A stretch of 64,000 nucleotides of DNA from Aquimarina latercula DSM 2041 (GCF_000430645.1 NZ_KE387187.1:211265-275264); one strand, 5' to 3'; counted from the stretch's first letter, positions 19,215 through 29,227 are shown. Numbers and translations are program-made. Notes: generated by a model from the letters alone, not told the origin.

Positions 19215-20656
19215 GATGCTTTTCCTATTTTCTTTCTGATAATAGATTTTATTTCTTCATATTCGTCAAATTTCAAAAGATGCGCGCAGACTATATATCC
19301 AATTCCTACAGTACATATTCCTAATACAAGATATAATAATTGATCCTCTATAAAACTCCACAAAAAATAGCTCCCTGCAGTTAAAAATATACTAACAAAG
19401 GCATATTGTAACATGTCAATTATTTGTTTGAAACCAGAATAACCGATATATTTTCCACTATAATAAGCATATGTAAAAAAGCCTATAAATGATACTATGA
19501 CATATCCCACAGCGATTATTTCTATCCCAAAACTATAGGTGATACCCAATGTTATTACAATGAGAATATTATTAATAATTTCTAATTTTAAGAATAAATC
19601 AGAACGTCCTTTTGCATTAATAAAATTAGAGTTGATCGCATTGATAGGAAAAAATATAACTCCAATTGCCAAAATTTGAAGTAAAACAACTGTTGGTAAC
19701 CATTTTTCTGTTAATAACACTAGTACTAGTGGATTTGCAAAAGCTATTAAAATAGTTATCATAGGAAAAAGAAGAAAGGAAGTTAACCGAACACTTCTTT
19801 TCATAATTTTCCTAACACGTTCATCATCTTCTATAACATCTACCAATATAGGAAATGTAACATTTTGCATGATCGTTGTTACTAATGTTGCGGGAATTTG
19901 CTTAAAAAGAGTAGCTCGGGTATAATACCCTAATTCTTCAGATTTGTATATTTTACCAATTACTACTAAATATATATTTTGAAAAGCAGCATATAATAAT
20001 GTAGATGCTAAAATTTTTGACCCAAAATTAAATAGTTTTTTTAATGCGTTTATACTAAATATAAAGGAAGGTCTCCAATCATTAAAAATCCAAAACAAGA
20101 CTGAAGTAGCAAAATTTCTAGATAAATATTGTAACACCAATGACCATACTCCTAAACCTGAGAGTGCACAACCAATCCCAACAAAAGCACCGATTAAGCC
20201 AGAAGTAATATTCACAATAGCTTGTGCCTTAAAATTGATTTTTTTAATCAAAATAGTTCTCTGAATGATCGCAAAAGATGAAACAATTACATTAAGGCCA
20301 ACTACTTTAATAAGGTCTATCAACAAAGGCTCTTCATAAAAGTCCGCAATAAAAGGAGCTACTATATAAAGTATTCCATAAATACAGATACTTATCAAAA
20401 AGTTAAAAAAGAAGGTTGTAGAATAATCTATCTGATTTGCTTCTTTTTTTTGGATCAGAGCTCTACTGAAACCACTTTCTACAATAGCCTGAGATACGGT
20501 TATAAAAATAGTGATCATTCCTATAAGTCCATAATCTTCAGGCAATAATAAACGGGCTAATACAATTCCAAAAACAAATTGTATCAACATCGTTGATGAT
20601 TTATCTACGCCACTCCAGATTACTCCGCCAACAGCTTTTTTCTTGAGGCTGGTCAC
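19211..20656 (-). CDS. wzx: Wzx-type oligosaccharide flippase
   Basis: A 481-residue polytopic inner-membrane protein of the polysaccharide transport family. It would move the undecaprenyl-linked repeat unit from the cytoplasmic to the periplasmic face. The N-terminus (KKKAVGGVIWSGVDKSSTMLIQFVFG) and the next loop (LARLLLPEDYGLIGM) are diagnostic. About 12-14 hydrophobic segments follow, spaced as in Wzx/RfbX proteins, and FRVAS-like anionic patches are absent, as is usual. It is separated by 34 bp from the WbpB-like gene upstream and overlaps the following glycosyltransferase by 4 nt. Confidence 0.9.
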   Translation of the reverse strand: MTSLKKKAVGGVIWSGVDKSSTMLIQFVFGIVLARLLLPEDYGLIGMITIFITVSQAIVESGFSRALIQKKEANQIDYSTTFFFNFLISICIYGILYIVAPFIADFYEEPLLIDLIKVVGLNVIVSSFAIIQRTILIKKINFKAQAIVNITSGLIGAFVGIGCALSGLGVWSLVLQYLSRNFATSVLFWIFNDWRPSFIFSINALKKLFNFGSKILASTLLYAAFQNIYLVVIGKIYKSEELGYYTRATLFKQIPATLVTTIMQNVTFPILVDVIEDDERVRKIMKRSVRLTSFLLFPMITILIAFANPLVLVLLTEKWLPTVVLLQILAIGVIFFPINAINSNFINAKGRSDLFLKLEIINNILIVITLGITYSFGIEIIAVGYVIVSFIGFFTYAYYSGKYIGYSGFKQIIDMLQYAFVSIFLTAGSYFLWSFIEDQLLYLVLGICTVGIGYIVCAHLLKFDEYEEIKSIIRKKIGKAS

Positions 20657-20690
20657 TTATCCAAATAATTTAAATGTTTAATCTATGAGA

Positions 20691-21665
20691 TTAAACATTA
20701 CTTTTTAAAAGTCCATCCTTAGTAGACTTTAGAAAAGGATGATAATCATTCTTTAATTCGGAAATAGAAGCATTTCGGATATCGTGAACAATTTCTATAG
20801 ATTGTCTTGCATCTTTTAGTCCATAACCATTGCCATTTAGGATTGATTTGTAACTATTTGTATGCAATTCAGTAAATCCTCCACTAAATTCAATTTCTTC
20901 TCCATTTACGGTAATTGATCGGTAAGTTCTTTTTCCTTCTTTTTTAACCTTTTCAGGAATATTATTGTAATCAATAGATAAAAACCATCGTACTCTTGCT
21001 TTCTCAAATTCTAAATATCCTGCAGCCGTATCATCGGTAAGTTTATGAACCACATTTTTAGTTACTTTACCAAATATCCACGATAACATGTCATAAAAAT
21101 GCACTCCTATATTTGTTGCTATTCCTCCAGATTTAGAAACATCCCCTTTCCAAGAAGTATAATACCAATTTCCTCTAGAAGTTAGATATGTTAAGTCAAT
21201 ATCATATATTTTATCTTTTGGTCCTTGATCAACTTTCTTTTTTAAAGCAATAATACTTTCATGAATTCTAAGCTGCAAAATCGAATATACATTATGTTCT
21301 GATTCATTTTCAATCTCTATCAGCTGATCCACATTCCAAGGATTTATAACTATTGGTTTTTCACAAATAGCATGTGCTCCTCTTCGTAATGCCATCCTTA
21401 TATGAGAATCATGAAGGTAATTAGGAGTACAGATACTAACATAATCTAATGCTATGTTTTTCCTCCTTTTTATTTTCTCTATATGCCTATCAAACCTTTC
21501 GAACTCCACAAAAAAATGAGCTTCCGGAAAATAACTATCCATAATTCCAACACTGTCGAATTTATCTAAGGCTGCGATTAAATTATTATTGGTATCCTTA
21601 ATAGCTTTCAAATGACGGGGTGCGATATATCCTCCTACCCCTACAATAGCAAAGTTTTTGTTCAT
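20691..21665 (-). CDS. wbpB: WbpB/WlbA-like nucleotide-sugar 3-dehydrogenase
   Basis: A Gfo/Idh/MocA-family NAD-dependent dehydrogenase, 324 residues. It would oxidise UDP-GlcNAcA at C3 on the way to UDP-2,3-diacetamido-2,3-dideoxy-uronic acids. The Rossmann start is FAIVGVGGYIAPRHLKAI. The strongly family-specific FDSVGIMDSYFPEAHFFVEF block follows, and then the catalytic CEKP motif. The ATG overlaps the stop of the WbpD-like gene by 4 nt, the order expected for this pathway. The partner enzymes WbpA (UDP-GlcNAc 6-dehydrogenase) and WbpE (aminotransferase) are not in the window and should be elsewhere in the genome. Confidence 0.88.
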   Translation of the reverse strand: MNKNFAIVGVGGYIAPRHLKAIKDTNNNLIAALDKFDSVGIMDSYFPEAHFFVEFERFDRHIEKIKRRKNIALDYVSICTPNYLHDSHIRMALRRGAHAICEKPIVINPWNVDQLIEIENESEHNVYSILQLRIHESIIALKKKVDQGPKDKIYDIDLTYLTSRGNWYYTSWKGDVSKSGGIATNIGVHFYDMLSWIFGKVTKNVVHKLTDDTAAGYLEFEKARVRWFLSIDYNNIPEKVKKEGKRTYRSITVNGEEIEFSGGFTELHTNSYKSILNGNGYGLKDARQSIEIVHDIRNASISELKNDYHPFLKSTKDGLLKSNV

Positions 21666-22243
21666 TTTTTTTGTTTTGAGACAGTTTTATTTTCTAATCT
21701 ATATGTTTCGTTACTTTCTGGGCAAACAGACCATCCATTGGTATCAAAATTTAATCGATGTCCATATTCACTCATCCAACCTATTTGTTTTGCTGGATTA
21801 CCAACTACTAGAGCATATGATTTAATAGTTTTTGTTACTACAGCTCCAGCGCCTATAAAAGCATATGCACCTATATCATGCCCGCATACAATGGTAGCAT
21901 TCGCTCCAATGGAAGCACCTTTGCCGATATGAGTTTTAGTATATTGCCCTCTCCTATTAACTGCACTTCTTGGATTAATCACATTGGTAAATACGCAAGA
22001 AGGCCCCAGAAAAACATCATCATCACAGATCACTCCTGTATATACTGATACATTATTCTGAATTTTCACATTATTACCAATAATCACTTCTGGAGATATC
22101 ACTACATTTTGTCCTATATTACAATTTTCTCCAATTTGACTTGAAGACATTATATGAGAAAAATGCCATATTTTGGTTCCTTTACCAATGCTACAGTTAT
22201 CATCCACATAAGATGATTTGTGCACAAAATATTCTTGGTCCAT
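21662..22243 (-). CDS. wbpD: WbpD/WlbB-like N-acetyltransferase (left-handed beta-helix)
   Basis: A 193-residue hexapeptide-repeat acetyltransferase that would acetylate the 3-amino group of UDP-GlcNAc3NA. The repeat pattern is clear (KGTKIWHFSHI, GQNVVISPEVIIGNNVKIQNNV split over several turns, IGKGASIGANATIVCG). Family-specific FTNVINPRSAVNRRGQY follows, and then GAGAVVTK and VGNPAKQIGWM. The protein works as a trimer in the cytoplasm, as known for the family. It starts 7 bp after the outer-membrane protein gene and overlaps wbpB by 4 nt, which supports the pathway assignment. Confidence 0.9.
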   Translation of the reverse strand: MDQEYFVHKSSYVDDNCSIGKGTKIWHFSHIMSSSQIGENCNIGQNVVISPEVIIGNNVKIQNNVSVYTGVICDDDVFLGPSCVFTNVINPRSAVNRRGQYTKTHIGKGASIGANATIVCGHDIGAYAFIGAGAVVTKTIKSYALVVGNPAKQIGWMSEYGHRLNFDTNGWSVCPESNETYRLENKTVSKQKK

Positions 22244-22250
22244 TTATTAT

Positions 22251-22853
22251 TTAGTTAAAATCATCATCCTTAAGTCTTATAATAAAACCAAGGTTATATT
22301 GAATATAATTACTTCCTACTTTACTATTATCCACTGAAAAATTTCCAGTAACCTGTCCATTAAGACGTAAACTCTCAGTAATATAGTAATTAACACCTAT
22401 ACCAACATTAGCCGTTGTTGCCATTTCGCCATTATAAAATCCAACGCCAACGCCAGAACTCATATACCCTTCATACATTGCTCTATACTTATTAAGATAT
22501 AGATTTGTTAGGTAATATTTAAACATTCCTTCTATTCCAAAAAAATTGGTATCCTCTCTTGCTATACTTCCATTTACATTTTTACCTTCCAAAAATCTAT
22601 TAAAAGATCCAGCAACTTCAAAACCATAATCATTCTTAAATCTTTTCTCTATGACAATTCTAAATGGATTACTATAATTATAGTTGTCTTTAACATCAAA
22701 AACTCCATTAATTCCTTCTCCAGAATCATAAATCACATTTAATCCAAATCCAAGAATCCAAGGATTATCATCATCAAGATATGCTTGTGAGTTAACATCT
22801 ATCGTCGTAAACATAAAAAAAAGACATAAGCATATGCTAACAACTTTCATCAT
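22251..22853 (-). CDS. Outer-membrane beta-barrel protein
   Basis: A 200-residue protein with an N-terminal signal peptide (MKVVSICLCLFFMFTTIDVNSQ) and alternating hydrophobic strands such as GFGLNVIYDSG, GVGVGFYNGEMATTANVGIGVNYYI and YNLGFIIRL. The fold resembles small OmpA/OmpX-like barrels of Bacteroidota. It is the first gene of the polysaccharide operon, 7 bp before wbpD, so it may take part in surface attachment or export of the polymer, but the function is not established. The start may be at either of the two adjacent methionines. Confidence 0.72.
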   Translation of the reverse strand: MMKVVSICLCLFFMFTTIDVNSQAYLDDDNPWILGFGLNVIYDSGEGINGVFDVKDNYNYSNPFRIVIEKRFKNDYGFEVAGSFNRFLEGKNVNGSIAREDTNFFGIEGMFKYYLTNLYLNKYRAMYEGYMSSGVGVGFYNGEMATTANVGIGVNYYITESLRLNGQVTGNFSVDNSKVGSNYIQYNLGFIIRLKDDDFN

Positions 22854-23148
22854 ACATTTTATTAATCATAACGTAAAGAGAACATTTATTCGTATACCTC
22901 CATAACATTTTACAGCTTTGGAATACACATATTTTTCATTACTCTGATAAGTTTATAGCAATTAGTACAACCTAAATAGACAATCATAATCAGGTTATTT
23001 TTAATCACAATTTTTCTTATATATCACGAATTTTACAATTTTCAATCTTAATACTTCTATTGCGTATTTTAAAAAGTGCTTATTATCGATCAAAACGCAA
23101 AATTTTCGTTAACTGTAAAACAAAACTAGAATTACAAACTTCATTTTA
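22854..23148. other. Leader/promoter region of the polysaccharide operon
   Basis: An AT-rich stretch upstream of the first polysaccharide gene on the minus strand, without an open frame. On the minus strand TAGTTTTG (plus positions 23121-23128) matches TAnnTTTG and could be a -7 element. It would imply a leader of about 260 nt, and no -33 TTG is visible at the right spacing. Nothing else was recognised. Confidence 0.35.
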
Positions 23149-23182
23149 TAAAAAAACAGGTTACCAAAAGGCGACCTGTTTT
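23149..23182 (-). terminator. Rho-independent terminator of the DUF4397 gene
   Basis: A perfect 9-bp stem (arms 23153-23161 and 23174-23182, core ACAGGT/ACCTGT) is followed on the minus strand by a run of six T residues. It lies 38 bp beyond the stop of the DUF4397 gene and separates it from the polysaccharide operon. Confidence 0.85.
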
Positions 23183-23220
23183 CTATATAAATGCTTTTAA
23201 AATTAATATGTTAAAAAATT

Positions 23221-24960
23221 CTATCTAATTTCAATTTTAGTAGTAAGGTTTTTGTCATCAATATTTAATTGAAGAATATATATCCCTGTTCCAAGTTGAG
23301 AAACATCAACAGTATTTACTGTATTCTTCTCTAAATTCTCTGAAATCATTTGTTTTCCTATAATATCAAAAATTTGAACAGTTCCTTTATTATATAAAAA
23401 AGGGATTTGAATATTTACTTCGGATAATACAGGGTTCGGCCAAATTCGTGTATTACTTTCATTAAATTCATCTACAGAAAGTGTATTTCCTAATCCAATA
23501 CCTGCACCTCCACTAGAAGTAAACACATACAACTCTAACGCTTGATCTTCATTTCCTGATGAAGGTGTAAGCAAACCACTTGCTATAATTGTTATAGATT
23601 GCCCAATAAATCCTGATATATCCGCATTACCTTCATTAAGCACATTTGTTGTTCCTTCTTCTCTTACCTCCAAAACATAAGCTGCAGGATCTAATGTTTG
23701 GTATCCGTCAAAATCGGTATATGAAATATTATCAACTAATTCCGCTCCATTTGTAATTGCTGTTTCGAAAATATCTACTGATGGAGTATCTGGTGATCCG
23801 TGATGTACTAAAACATCTACTTTAGTATTATCATTAGCTGCTTGTCTTGCTAAATCATATATTTCATAATTCAATGCACTAGCGCCAGAACCATTAACTA
23901 AACCATCTACCACAATAATATAATCGTTATTTTCATCTAGAGTTACTATTTCCGATAAAACTGGAATAGAAGTAGCAGTAGCATTAGCAGGTCTAACATC
24001 AATTTTGAGGTTAATTTTTGCAAACGTTTCGAAAAAAGGGCTCGCTACTCTAAAATTCACATCCTCAAATGTTAATACATTTTCTACATAAACATCTACT
24101 GGGCCAGCATCCGGACTATTATGAATCAACTGAACTGAAGCCTTAGGAACTGCAGGAATTTCTAATCCAACGCCACCTCCTCCAAGTGCACTAAACACGA
24201 ATAATCCAAAATCAGCTCCATCACTATTTACCGTAGGATCTAAAAATCCACTAGCAACAAGTACAACTGCATCACCAGCTAAATTAACCCCTTCTAAATC
24301 GGTTAACGTGGCATCATAAGCTTCTATAGTTTCTACAGTAGCTTCATCAGTAACCTTTATAACATAATCAATAGAAGGCAATGATTTATATCTTCCATTA
24401 GTAGTTTCAGAATTATCTCTTCCAACAAAAGTTCCATAATCAGCACTATTAAAGATTGCTGGTGCTCCCGGTGCTGCCGCTCCATCAATAATATCAATCT
24501 CTGTTGGAGCATCCACTCCTCCGTGATGCAAAACAATATCCGTATTAGAAGCTCCATTTAATCCAGATTCTTGTCCAAAAGCATAACTAAAAACATCAAA
24601 AGGAATATTAGGTTCATATCCTGTGTCACTTACTATACCATCAGCAACCAAAATATATGTAAATCCATCTGCTAGGTTTAGTTGTTTGGTAAAAATAGGA
24701 CTACTATTATCCACTGCATCAGGAGCAGTAATATCAATTGTTAATGCCGTATCTGTTGGAACGGTTAAAAATGGAGAAGCTGTTCGAAACATTATGTTAT
24801 CCAAAGAAGCATCTGGGATACTTCCATTTATATAAACATCCACCGTGGCGGCAGCCAAATCTGGTGAATTATGTATTAACTGAACTCTCGCTGTTTGAGC
24901 GATTGTATAATTCCCTATTAACAGGAAAACTAACGTAAATAAGTAAGTTGATTTTTTCAT
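23221..24960 (-). CDS. T9SS-secreted protein with tandem DUF4397 domains
   Basis: A 579-residue secreted protein: signal peptide (MKKSTYLFTLVFLLIGNYTIAQ), two DUF4397 units, then a T9SS sorting domain. DUF4397 repeats start with RVQLIHNSPD (about residue 25) and VQLIHNSPDAGPVDVYV (about residue 280). Each is followed by a related half starting VLHHGG-D or VLVHHGSPD, giving a four-fold pattern. The sorting domain begins near TRIWPNPV and ends KIEIR. DUF4397 proteins are surface or secreted proteins of unclear role. This gene is monocistronic between two strong terminators, so it is not obviously part of either neighbouring pathway. Confidence 0.85.
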   Translation of the reverse strand: MKKSTYLFTLVFLLIGNYTIAQTARVQLIHNSPDLAAATVDVYINGSIPDASLDNIMFRTASPFLTVPTDTALTIDITAPDAVDNSSPIFTKQLNLADGFTYILVADGIVSDTGYEPNIPFDVFSYAFGQESGLNGASNTDIVLHHGGVDAPTEIDIIDGAAAPGAPAIFNSADYGTFVGRDNSETTNGRYKSLPSIDYVIKVTDEATVETIEAYDATLTDLEGVNLAGDAVVLVASGFLDPTVNSDGADFGLFVFSALGGGGVGLEIPAVPKASVQLIHNSPDAGPVDVYVENVLTFEDVNFRVASPFFETFAKINLKIDVRPANATATSIPVLSEIVTLDENNDYIIVVDGLVNGSGASALNYEIYDLARQAANDNTKVDVLVHHGSPDTPSVDIFETAITNGAELVDNISYTDFDGYQTLDPAAYVLEVREEGTTNVLNEGNADISGFIGQSITIIASGLLTPSSGNEDQALELYVFTSSGGAGIGLGNTLSVDEFNESNTRIWPNPVLSEVNIQIPFLYNKGTVQIFDIIGKQMISENLEKNTVNTVDVSQLGTGIYILQLNIDDKNLTTKIEIR

Positions 24961-25314
24961 GGTTATGACGATTAGTGTGTAATAATTTGCTTAACACACT
25001 CAATTTAAGGTATTTAAAAACCTTAAGCATTCGAACATTTAATAAAATTTTACCAATAAAATGTTATAAAAAACCAAATTTCCAATACCCCACTTCGAGG
25101 ATCGTTAGCAAAGTATTTATCAACTAGAAAGACAAAAAGCTAAGATTTCTTAAAAAAAAAGGCAAGCTAAACGCTTGCCTTTTTCAGTGACCCCGATGAT
25201 TCAAAGTTCAAACTTTTTAGAACTGGAGCTGAAAGAAATAAATGTTTTCATGAAGGATAATGTCTTGAATTAATAAATATAAAATATCTTTTTATTAATA
25301 GACACTTGTAAATG
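24961..25314. other. Intergenic region between the galactan operon end and the DUF4397 gene
   Basis: 354 bp holding the operon terminator (listed separately) and the upstream region of the DUF4397 gene. No clear TAnnTTTG element on the minus strand and no open frame were found. Confidence 0.4.
25150..25184 (-). terminator. Strong terminator closing the galactan operon
   Basis: A perfect 12-bp stem (arms 25156-25167 and 25173-25184, core GGCAAGC/GCTTGCC) with a 5-nt loop has a T-tract on both strands and a longer one in minus-strand RNA. It lies about 130 bp past the last GH53 gene and is the only strong terminator seen after the operon start near 42 kb. Confidence 0.93.
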
Positions 25315-26811
25315 TTATAACATTATTTTCTTTGTATAACTACTATTCCCAATACCGACCTTAATTATATACAGTCCATTTGATAGGTTGGACAAAGGTA
25401 TAGATAGTATTTCTCCTTTTTGATCATATATATATTTATGGAAGTATCGTTTTCCATTAATACCATATACATCAACTGATGAAATCGGTTTTTCATATTG
25501 GATAGATAAAATCTTTTGATTTGTTGATATAATTAAAGATGAGAGTGAAGGATATTGCTCTAAATCATTGGCAACTTCACTTTTGCCCAACCACAAGTTT
25601 CTTTTATAACCAGAATTTTTATTAGCATTAAGCCATCTAAACCCACCATTTCTCATAACATTACCGTCAAAATCAAAAAATGTACAATGTTCCATTGATG
25701 AACCTGAATCCAAAAATCGTTTTTCTCTACCATCTTCTGTTCCTCTAGGAACTTTTGTACAACTTTTAGAACCATTTTTAGCAGCAACCCAACCTGGTTC
25801 CCAGCTAATAACTCCCAAGGCGCCTGCATTAGCAGCTGTTTCAGACAAACTATCGTACCATTCGTATTGACCTTTTTCTGTTACTGGCAAACCATTATCT
25901 TCAATTAAAGTTGCATTAATATTATTCCTCAAATTATCTTTATACTCTGAAGTGAACGGATAAGCTGTTTCAACAATCATAACTTCTCTACCAGAATTTC
26001 TTCTGGTATCTCTAATATAAGTTTCGAGTTGAGCAAAGCTTATATTCTTTTCAATTTGATGAAAAGTGGGGTAATATGAAACCCCTATCACATCAACCTC
26101 CTCTTTTTTTAATGTCCAACTATCAGAAAATTCAGTTAACTTATCAAACCAAGTTTCCATTAGGTCCGCCCTTGAATAATGGACAATAATCTTAGCACTA
26201 CTAGCTTCAGAATCATTTACTCCTTTTACTCCAAATTTGAGCAAAGCTGACAACCTTTTTATAGAATCCCAACTAACATTCTCTGCGAGCCTAGTATCGC
26301 ACATAGCTGTGTCGGTTTCATTTCCAATTTGTACATAGGCAATAGTGACACCTGTATCCATAATTTTATTTAAAGTATTAAGGGTATGATTATAAATTTT
26401 ATTTCCTAACCACTTCCAATCTGAATAATTTTGATCTTTTCTCCAAGCTTCTGGTATCCATTGCCCTTTGGGATCTGCCCAAGTGTCTGAATAGTGAAAG
26501 TTTATCATCACTTTCATGTTTCCATTTTCTTTGATCTTTTTACAAGCTTCTACAACCTCATCTACACTACTTAAACCCCCTATTGGATTTACCCAAACTC
26601 TAAGTCTTACGATATCTGCACCTTCCCATTTAAATATTTTATAAGGATTTACCGGCCAAAAGTTTTCTCCGTTTTTATACCCAAATTCAGCACAATTATC
26701 ATTTATCAATTGTTCTATTGTAGATAAATCGGCTCCTAATTGCATACGTTGAGAGTAAATTGAGCGGCTCCAACATGTCATGATAACTACTATTAAAATG
26801 AATTTTTTCAT
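25315..26811 (-). CDS. GH53 endo-beta-1,4-galactanase with T9SS sorting domain
   Basis: An endo-galactanase that cuts beta-1,4-galactan, secreted by T9SS. From the ATG at 26811 it starts with a signal peptide (MKKFILIVVIMTCWSRSIYSQ). The frame extends to 26850, but that start would bury the signal. The GH53 barrel begins at LGADLSTIEQL. The acid/base Glu165 is in IGNETD and the nucleophile Glu281 is in VETAYPF. ISWEPGWV and the EHCTFFDFDG segment match the family's C-terminal loop. The last ~75 residues are a T9SS sorting domain (about YPSLSSL to KKIML). It is the last gene of the galactan operon and the only one of the three GH53 proteins without a lipobox, so it may be released or anchored outside the cell. 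Confidence 0.92.
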   Translation of the reverse strand: MKKFILIVVIMTCWSRSIYSQRMQLGADLSTIEQLINDNCAEFGYKNGENFWPVNPYKIFKWEGADIVRLRVWVNPIGGLSSVDEVVEACKKIKENGNMKVMINFHYSDTWADPKGQWIPEAWRKDQNYSDWKWLGNKIYNHTLNTLNKIMDTGVTIAYVQIGNETDTAMCDTRLAENVSWDSIKRLSALLKFGVKGVNDSEASSAKIIVHYSRADLMETWFDKLTEFSDSWTLKKEEVDVIGVSYYPTFHQIEKNISFAQLETYIRDTRRNSGREVMIVETAYPFTSEYKDNLRNNINATLIEDNGLPVTEKGQYEWYDSLSETAANAGALGVISWEPGWVAAKNGSKSCTKVPRGTEDGREKRFLDSGSSMEHCTFFDFDGNVMRNGGFRWLNANKNSGYKRNLWLGKSEVANDLEQYPSLSSLIISTNQKILSIQYEKPISSVDVYGINGKRYFHKYIYDQKGEILSIPLSNLSNGLYIIKVGIGNSSYTKKIML

Positions 26812-26962
26812 AATTTCTATATTTATTTGTGTTAATATTAAATTACTCATAACCCCCTTTGATATTATATAAAATTCGTGTAAGAGACCCCTTCTTACTT
26901 TTATAAAACTTGCATACGAATGACTTTTGTATAGTATAAAATCTACTACATCCTTATAGTTA

Positions 26963-28120
26963 TTAATTAAAAAAATCCTGTTTTAGGTTATTTAAATTTT
27001 TATTATAGAACTCGATAGCCTTGGTGGTTTTATAATTATTATCAAAAAGTGTGGCATTATCCCAATGAGAACCTTGACCCCATTTTGTATAACATTTTGT
27101 AGATACCCAAGCAGGCTCCCAATAAATTAACCCTTTTCCACCTGCTTTTTTTATTACTTCTTTAAGTCTAACTAAATAATCTAATTGTCCTTGTTGTGAT
27201 GCTGGGAAATTATCAATCAACGCTTTACTTCCCAAAATATTATTTGCTGTATCTACATTAGTAAGAGTAAAAGGATATGCAGTCTCAACAATCATTAATT
27301 TTTTATCATAAGTATCTATTAGAGCTTTTAATGGCACAAAAAGATTCTCTAAAGTATACTCAGACCATATAGGGTAATAAGACAAACCTATCCAATCGTA
27401 ATCAATAATCTTATTTATAGAAGCTTTTTCAAACCATAATAATGCATTTTCTGGTTGTGCTATGTGTAACATTACCTCCATATTCTTATCCCTTTTTTTC
27501 GCAATATCTCTAACAGCTTCTATTCCTTTGTTTATTAAATAAGAATTTCTCTTCCAATCAATAGGAAACTTCAATTCACCATCTTGAAGAATCATGGCGT
27601 TAATTTCATTACCTACTTGCACAATATCCGGCAATAGATCACTGTTTGCTAAATCATTAAGAGTTTTATATGTGTATTGGTATAGAATTTTTCCGAGTGC
27701 AAAAGTGTCATCTACTTTATCCAACCACGCTACAGGAATTTGTTGACTTGAAGGGTCTGTCCAATGATCTGAATAATGAAAATCTAAAAGCACTTGCATC
27801 CCTAATTTTTTAGCTCTATAAATCGATTTTTTTACATCTTCAAAATTAGAATAGTTTGTCCATTTGGGATTATGCCATAATCTTAGTCTAATTAAATTAG
27901 CTCCTTCTTTTTTAAAAATATTATATACATCTTCAGGAACTCCTTGCTTATTTTTATAAATAGCTCCACAATCTTCCATTTCATTCACATATGACAGATC
28001 TGCACCGTAAAAAAAAACTGAAACATCATTAGAGATTTTGTTATTACTATCTCCATTCTTCCTGATATCTGAACAAGAAACCAAAAATGATAATGTGATA
28101 ATGAAATTTAAAATCTTCAT
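26963..28120 (-). CDS. GH53 endo-beta-1,4-galactanase, lipoprotein
   Basis: A GH53 galactanase of 385 residues with lipoprotein signal LSFLVSC. The barrel starts at GADLSYVNEMEDCGA. The acid/base Glu172 is in VGNEIN and the nucleophile Glu279 in VETAYPF, and KGLIYWEPAWVSTKC gives the last conserved strand. It is closely related to the GH53 encoded at 34217-35383 (shared FYGADLSYVNEMEDCGA-type and HIAQPENALLWF segments), so the pair looks like a duplication within the operon. The lipid anchor places it on the cell surface or in the periplasm. It sits between galM and the T9SS GH53. Confidence 0.93.
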   Translation of the reverse strand: MKILNFIITLSFLVSCSDIRKNGDSNNKISNDVSVFFYGADLSYVNEMEDCGAIYKNKQGVPEDVYNIFKKEGANLIRLRLWHNPKWTNYSNFEDVKKSIYRAKKLGMQVLLDFHYSDHWTDPSSQQIPVAWLDKVDDTFALGKILYQYTYKTLNDLANSDLLPDIVQVGNEINAMILQDGELKFPIDWKRNSYLINKGIEAVRDIAKKRDKNMEVMLHIAQPENALLWFEKASINKIIDYDWIGLSYYPIWSEYTLENLFVPLKALIDTYDKKLMIVETAYPFTLTNVDTANNILGSKALIDNFPASQQGQLDYLVRLKEVIKKAGGKGLIYWEPAWVSTKCYTKWGQGSHWDNATLFDNNYKTTKAIEFYNKNLNNLKQDFFN

Positions 28121-28161
28121 ATGAACTTTTATTTAATATTCTTCATTAATAATCAATTAAC

Positions 28162-29208
28162 CTATTCGGTTAAAAACCTGTATATAGTTGTTGATTCGTA
28201 TTTCTCATTAGGAATTAAAAGTGTACTAGGGAAATTATCATGATTTGGGGAGTCCGGAAAATGTTGAGTTTCTAGACAAAAACCACCTCTATGCAGATAA
28301 GTTCCTTTCTTTTTTGCTTTTACTTTACCATCTAAAAAATTACCAGTGTACAATTGTATTCCTGGTTCAGTCGTAGAAATTTCTAAAACTCTTCCACTTC
28401 TAGGACTTAATATTCGAGCAGCAAAAACAGGCTGTCTTTTAACTTTAGAATTAGTTTTTATAATAAAATTATGGTCGTAACCTTTCCCATATTCTAATTG
28501 CTCGCTTTGGTCTTCAATATCTTGCCCAATTCTTTTTGGTTTTGTAAAATCAAAAGGAGTTCCTGAAACATTTTTTATTTCTCCGGTGGGAATTAAATTT
28601 TGATTAACCGGGGTATAATAATCAGCATTAATTTGTAAAATATGATCTTCAATATTTCCTACTCCTTCACCTGATAAATTAAAATATGAATGATTGGTGA
28701 AATTAATTATTGTTTTTTTATCTGTAGTTGCATTATACGATATGATTAATTCGTTTTCCTCTGTTAATTTCATATTAACTATTACTTTTAAATTACCTGG
28801 AAAACCTTCTGATAGATCATTAGAAAAAATTGTACATTCTAAAGATTTATCTCTAATAACTTTTACGTCCCAGATATTTGAATGGAATCCCGATAATCCA
28901 CCGTGTAAATGATTGTTTTGATCATTTTTGCTAAGAATATATTTGTGTTCTCCGATATAAAACTCTCCATTACATATTCTGCTACAAAATCTACCTATTG
29001 TAGATCCAAAATATATTTCTTTTGTGTACAGATACTGATCGATATCTAAAAAACCTAAGACAATATCTTCAAACTCATTATTCCTATCAGGTACATTTAC
29101 AGAGGTGATTTTTAATCCATAATTAATAATCCTCACCTCAATTCCTGTAGTATTTTTGAGAACATATTCAGTTAATAAAATATTCCTTTCTAAGATCTTT
29201 TCTTTCAT
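28162..29208 (-). CDS. galM: Aldose 1-epimerase (galactose mutarotase)
   Basis: Converts beta-D-galactose to the alpha anomer used by galactokinase. It is 348 residues with no signal peptide and is therefore probably cytoplasmic. Family motifs are GSTIGRFCSRI, NNHLHGGLSGFH (catalytic-site His), FTNHSYFNLSGEG (second His), YDHNF and the C-terminal CLETQHFPDSPNHDNFPS with the catalytic Glu. It lies in the galactan operon between the symporter and a GH53 gene, as fits use of released galactose. Confidence 0.95.
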   Translation of the reverse strand: MKEKILERNILLTEYVLKNTTGIEVRIINYGLKITSVNVPDRNNEFEDIVLGFLDIDQYLYTKEIYFGSTIGRFCSRICNGEFYIGEHKYILSKNDQNNHLHGGLSGFHSNIWDVKVIRDKSLECTIFSNDLSEGFPGNLKVIVNMKLTEENELIISYNATTDKKTIINFTNHSYFNLSGEGVGNIEDHILQINADYYTPVNQNLIPTGEIKNVSGTPFDFTKPKRIGQDIEDQSEQLEYGKGYDHNFIIKTNSKVKRQPVFAARILSPRSGRVLEISTTEPGIQLYTGNFLDGKVKAKKKGTYLHRGGFCLETQHFPDSPNHDNFPSTLLIPNEKYESTTIYRFLTE

Positions 29209-29227
29209 AAAACAAAAACATTTTAAA

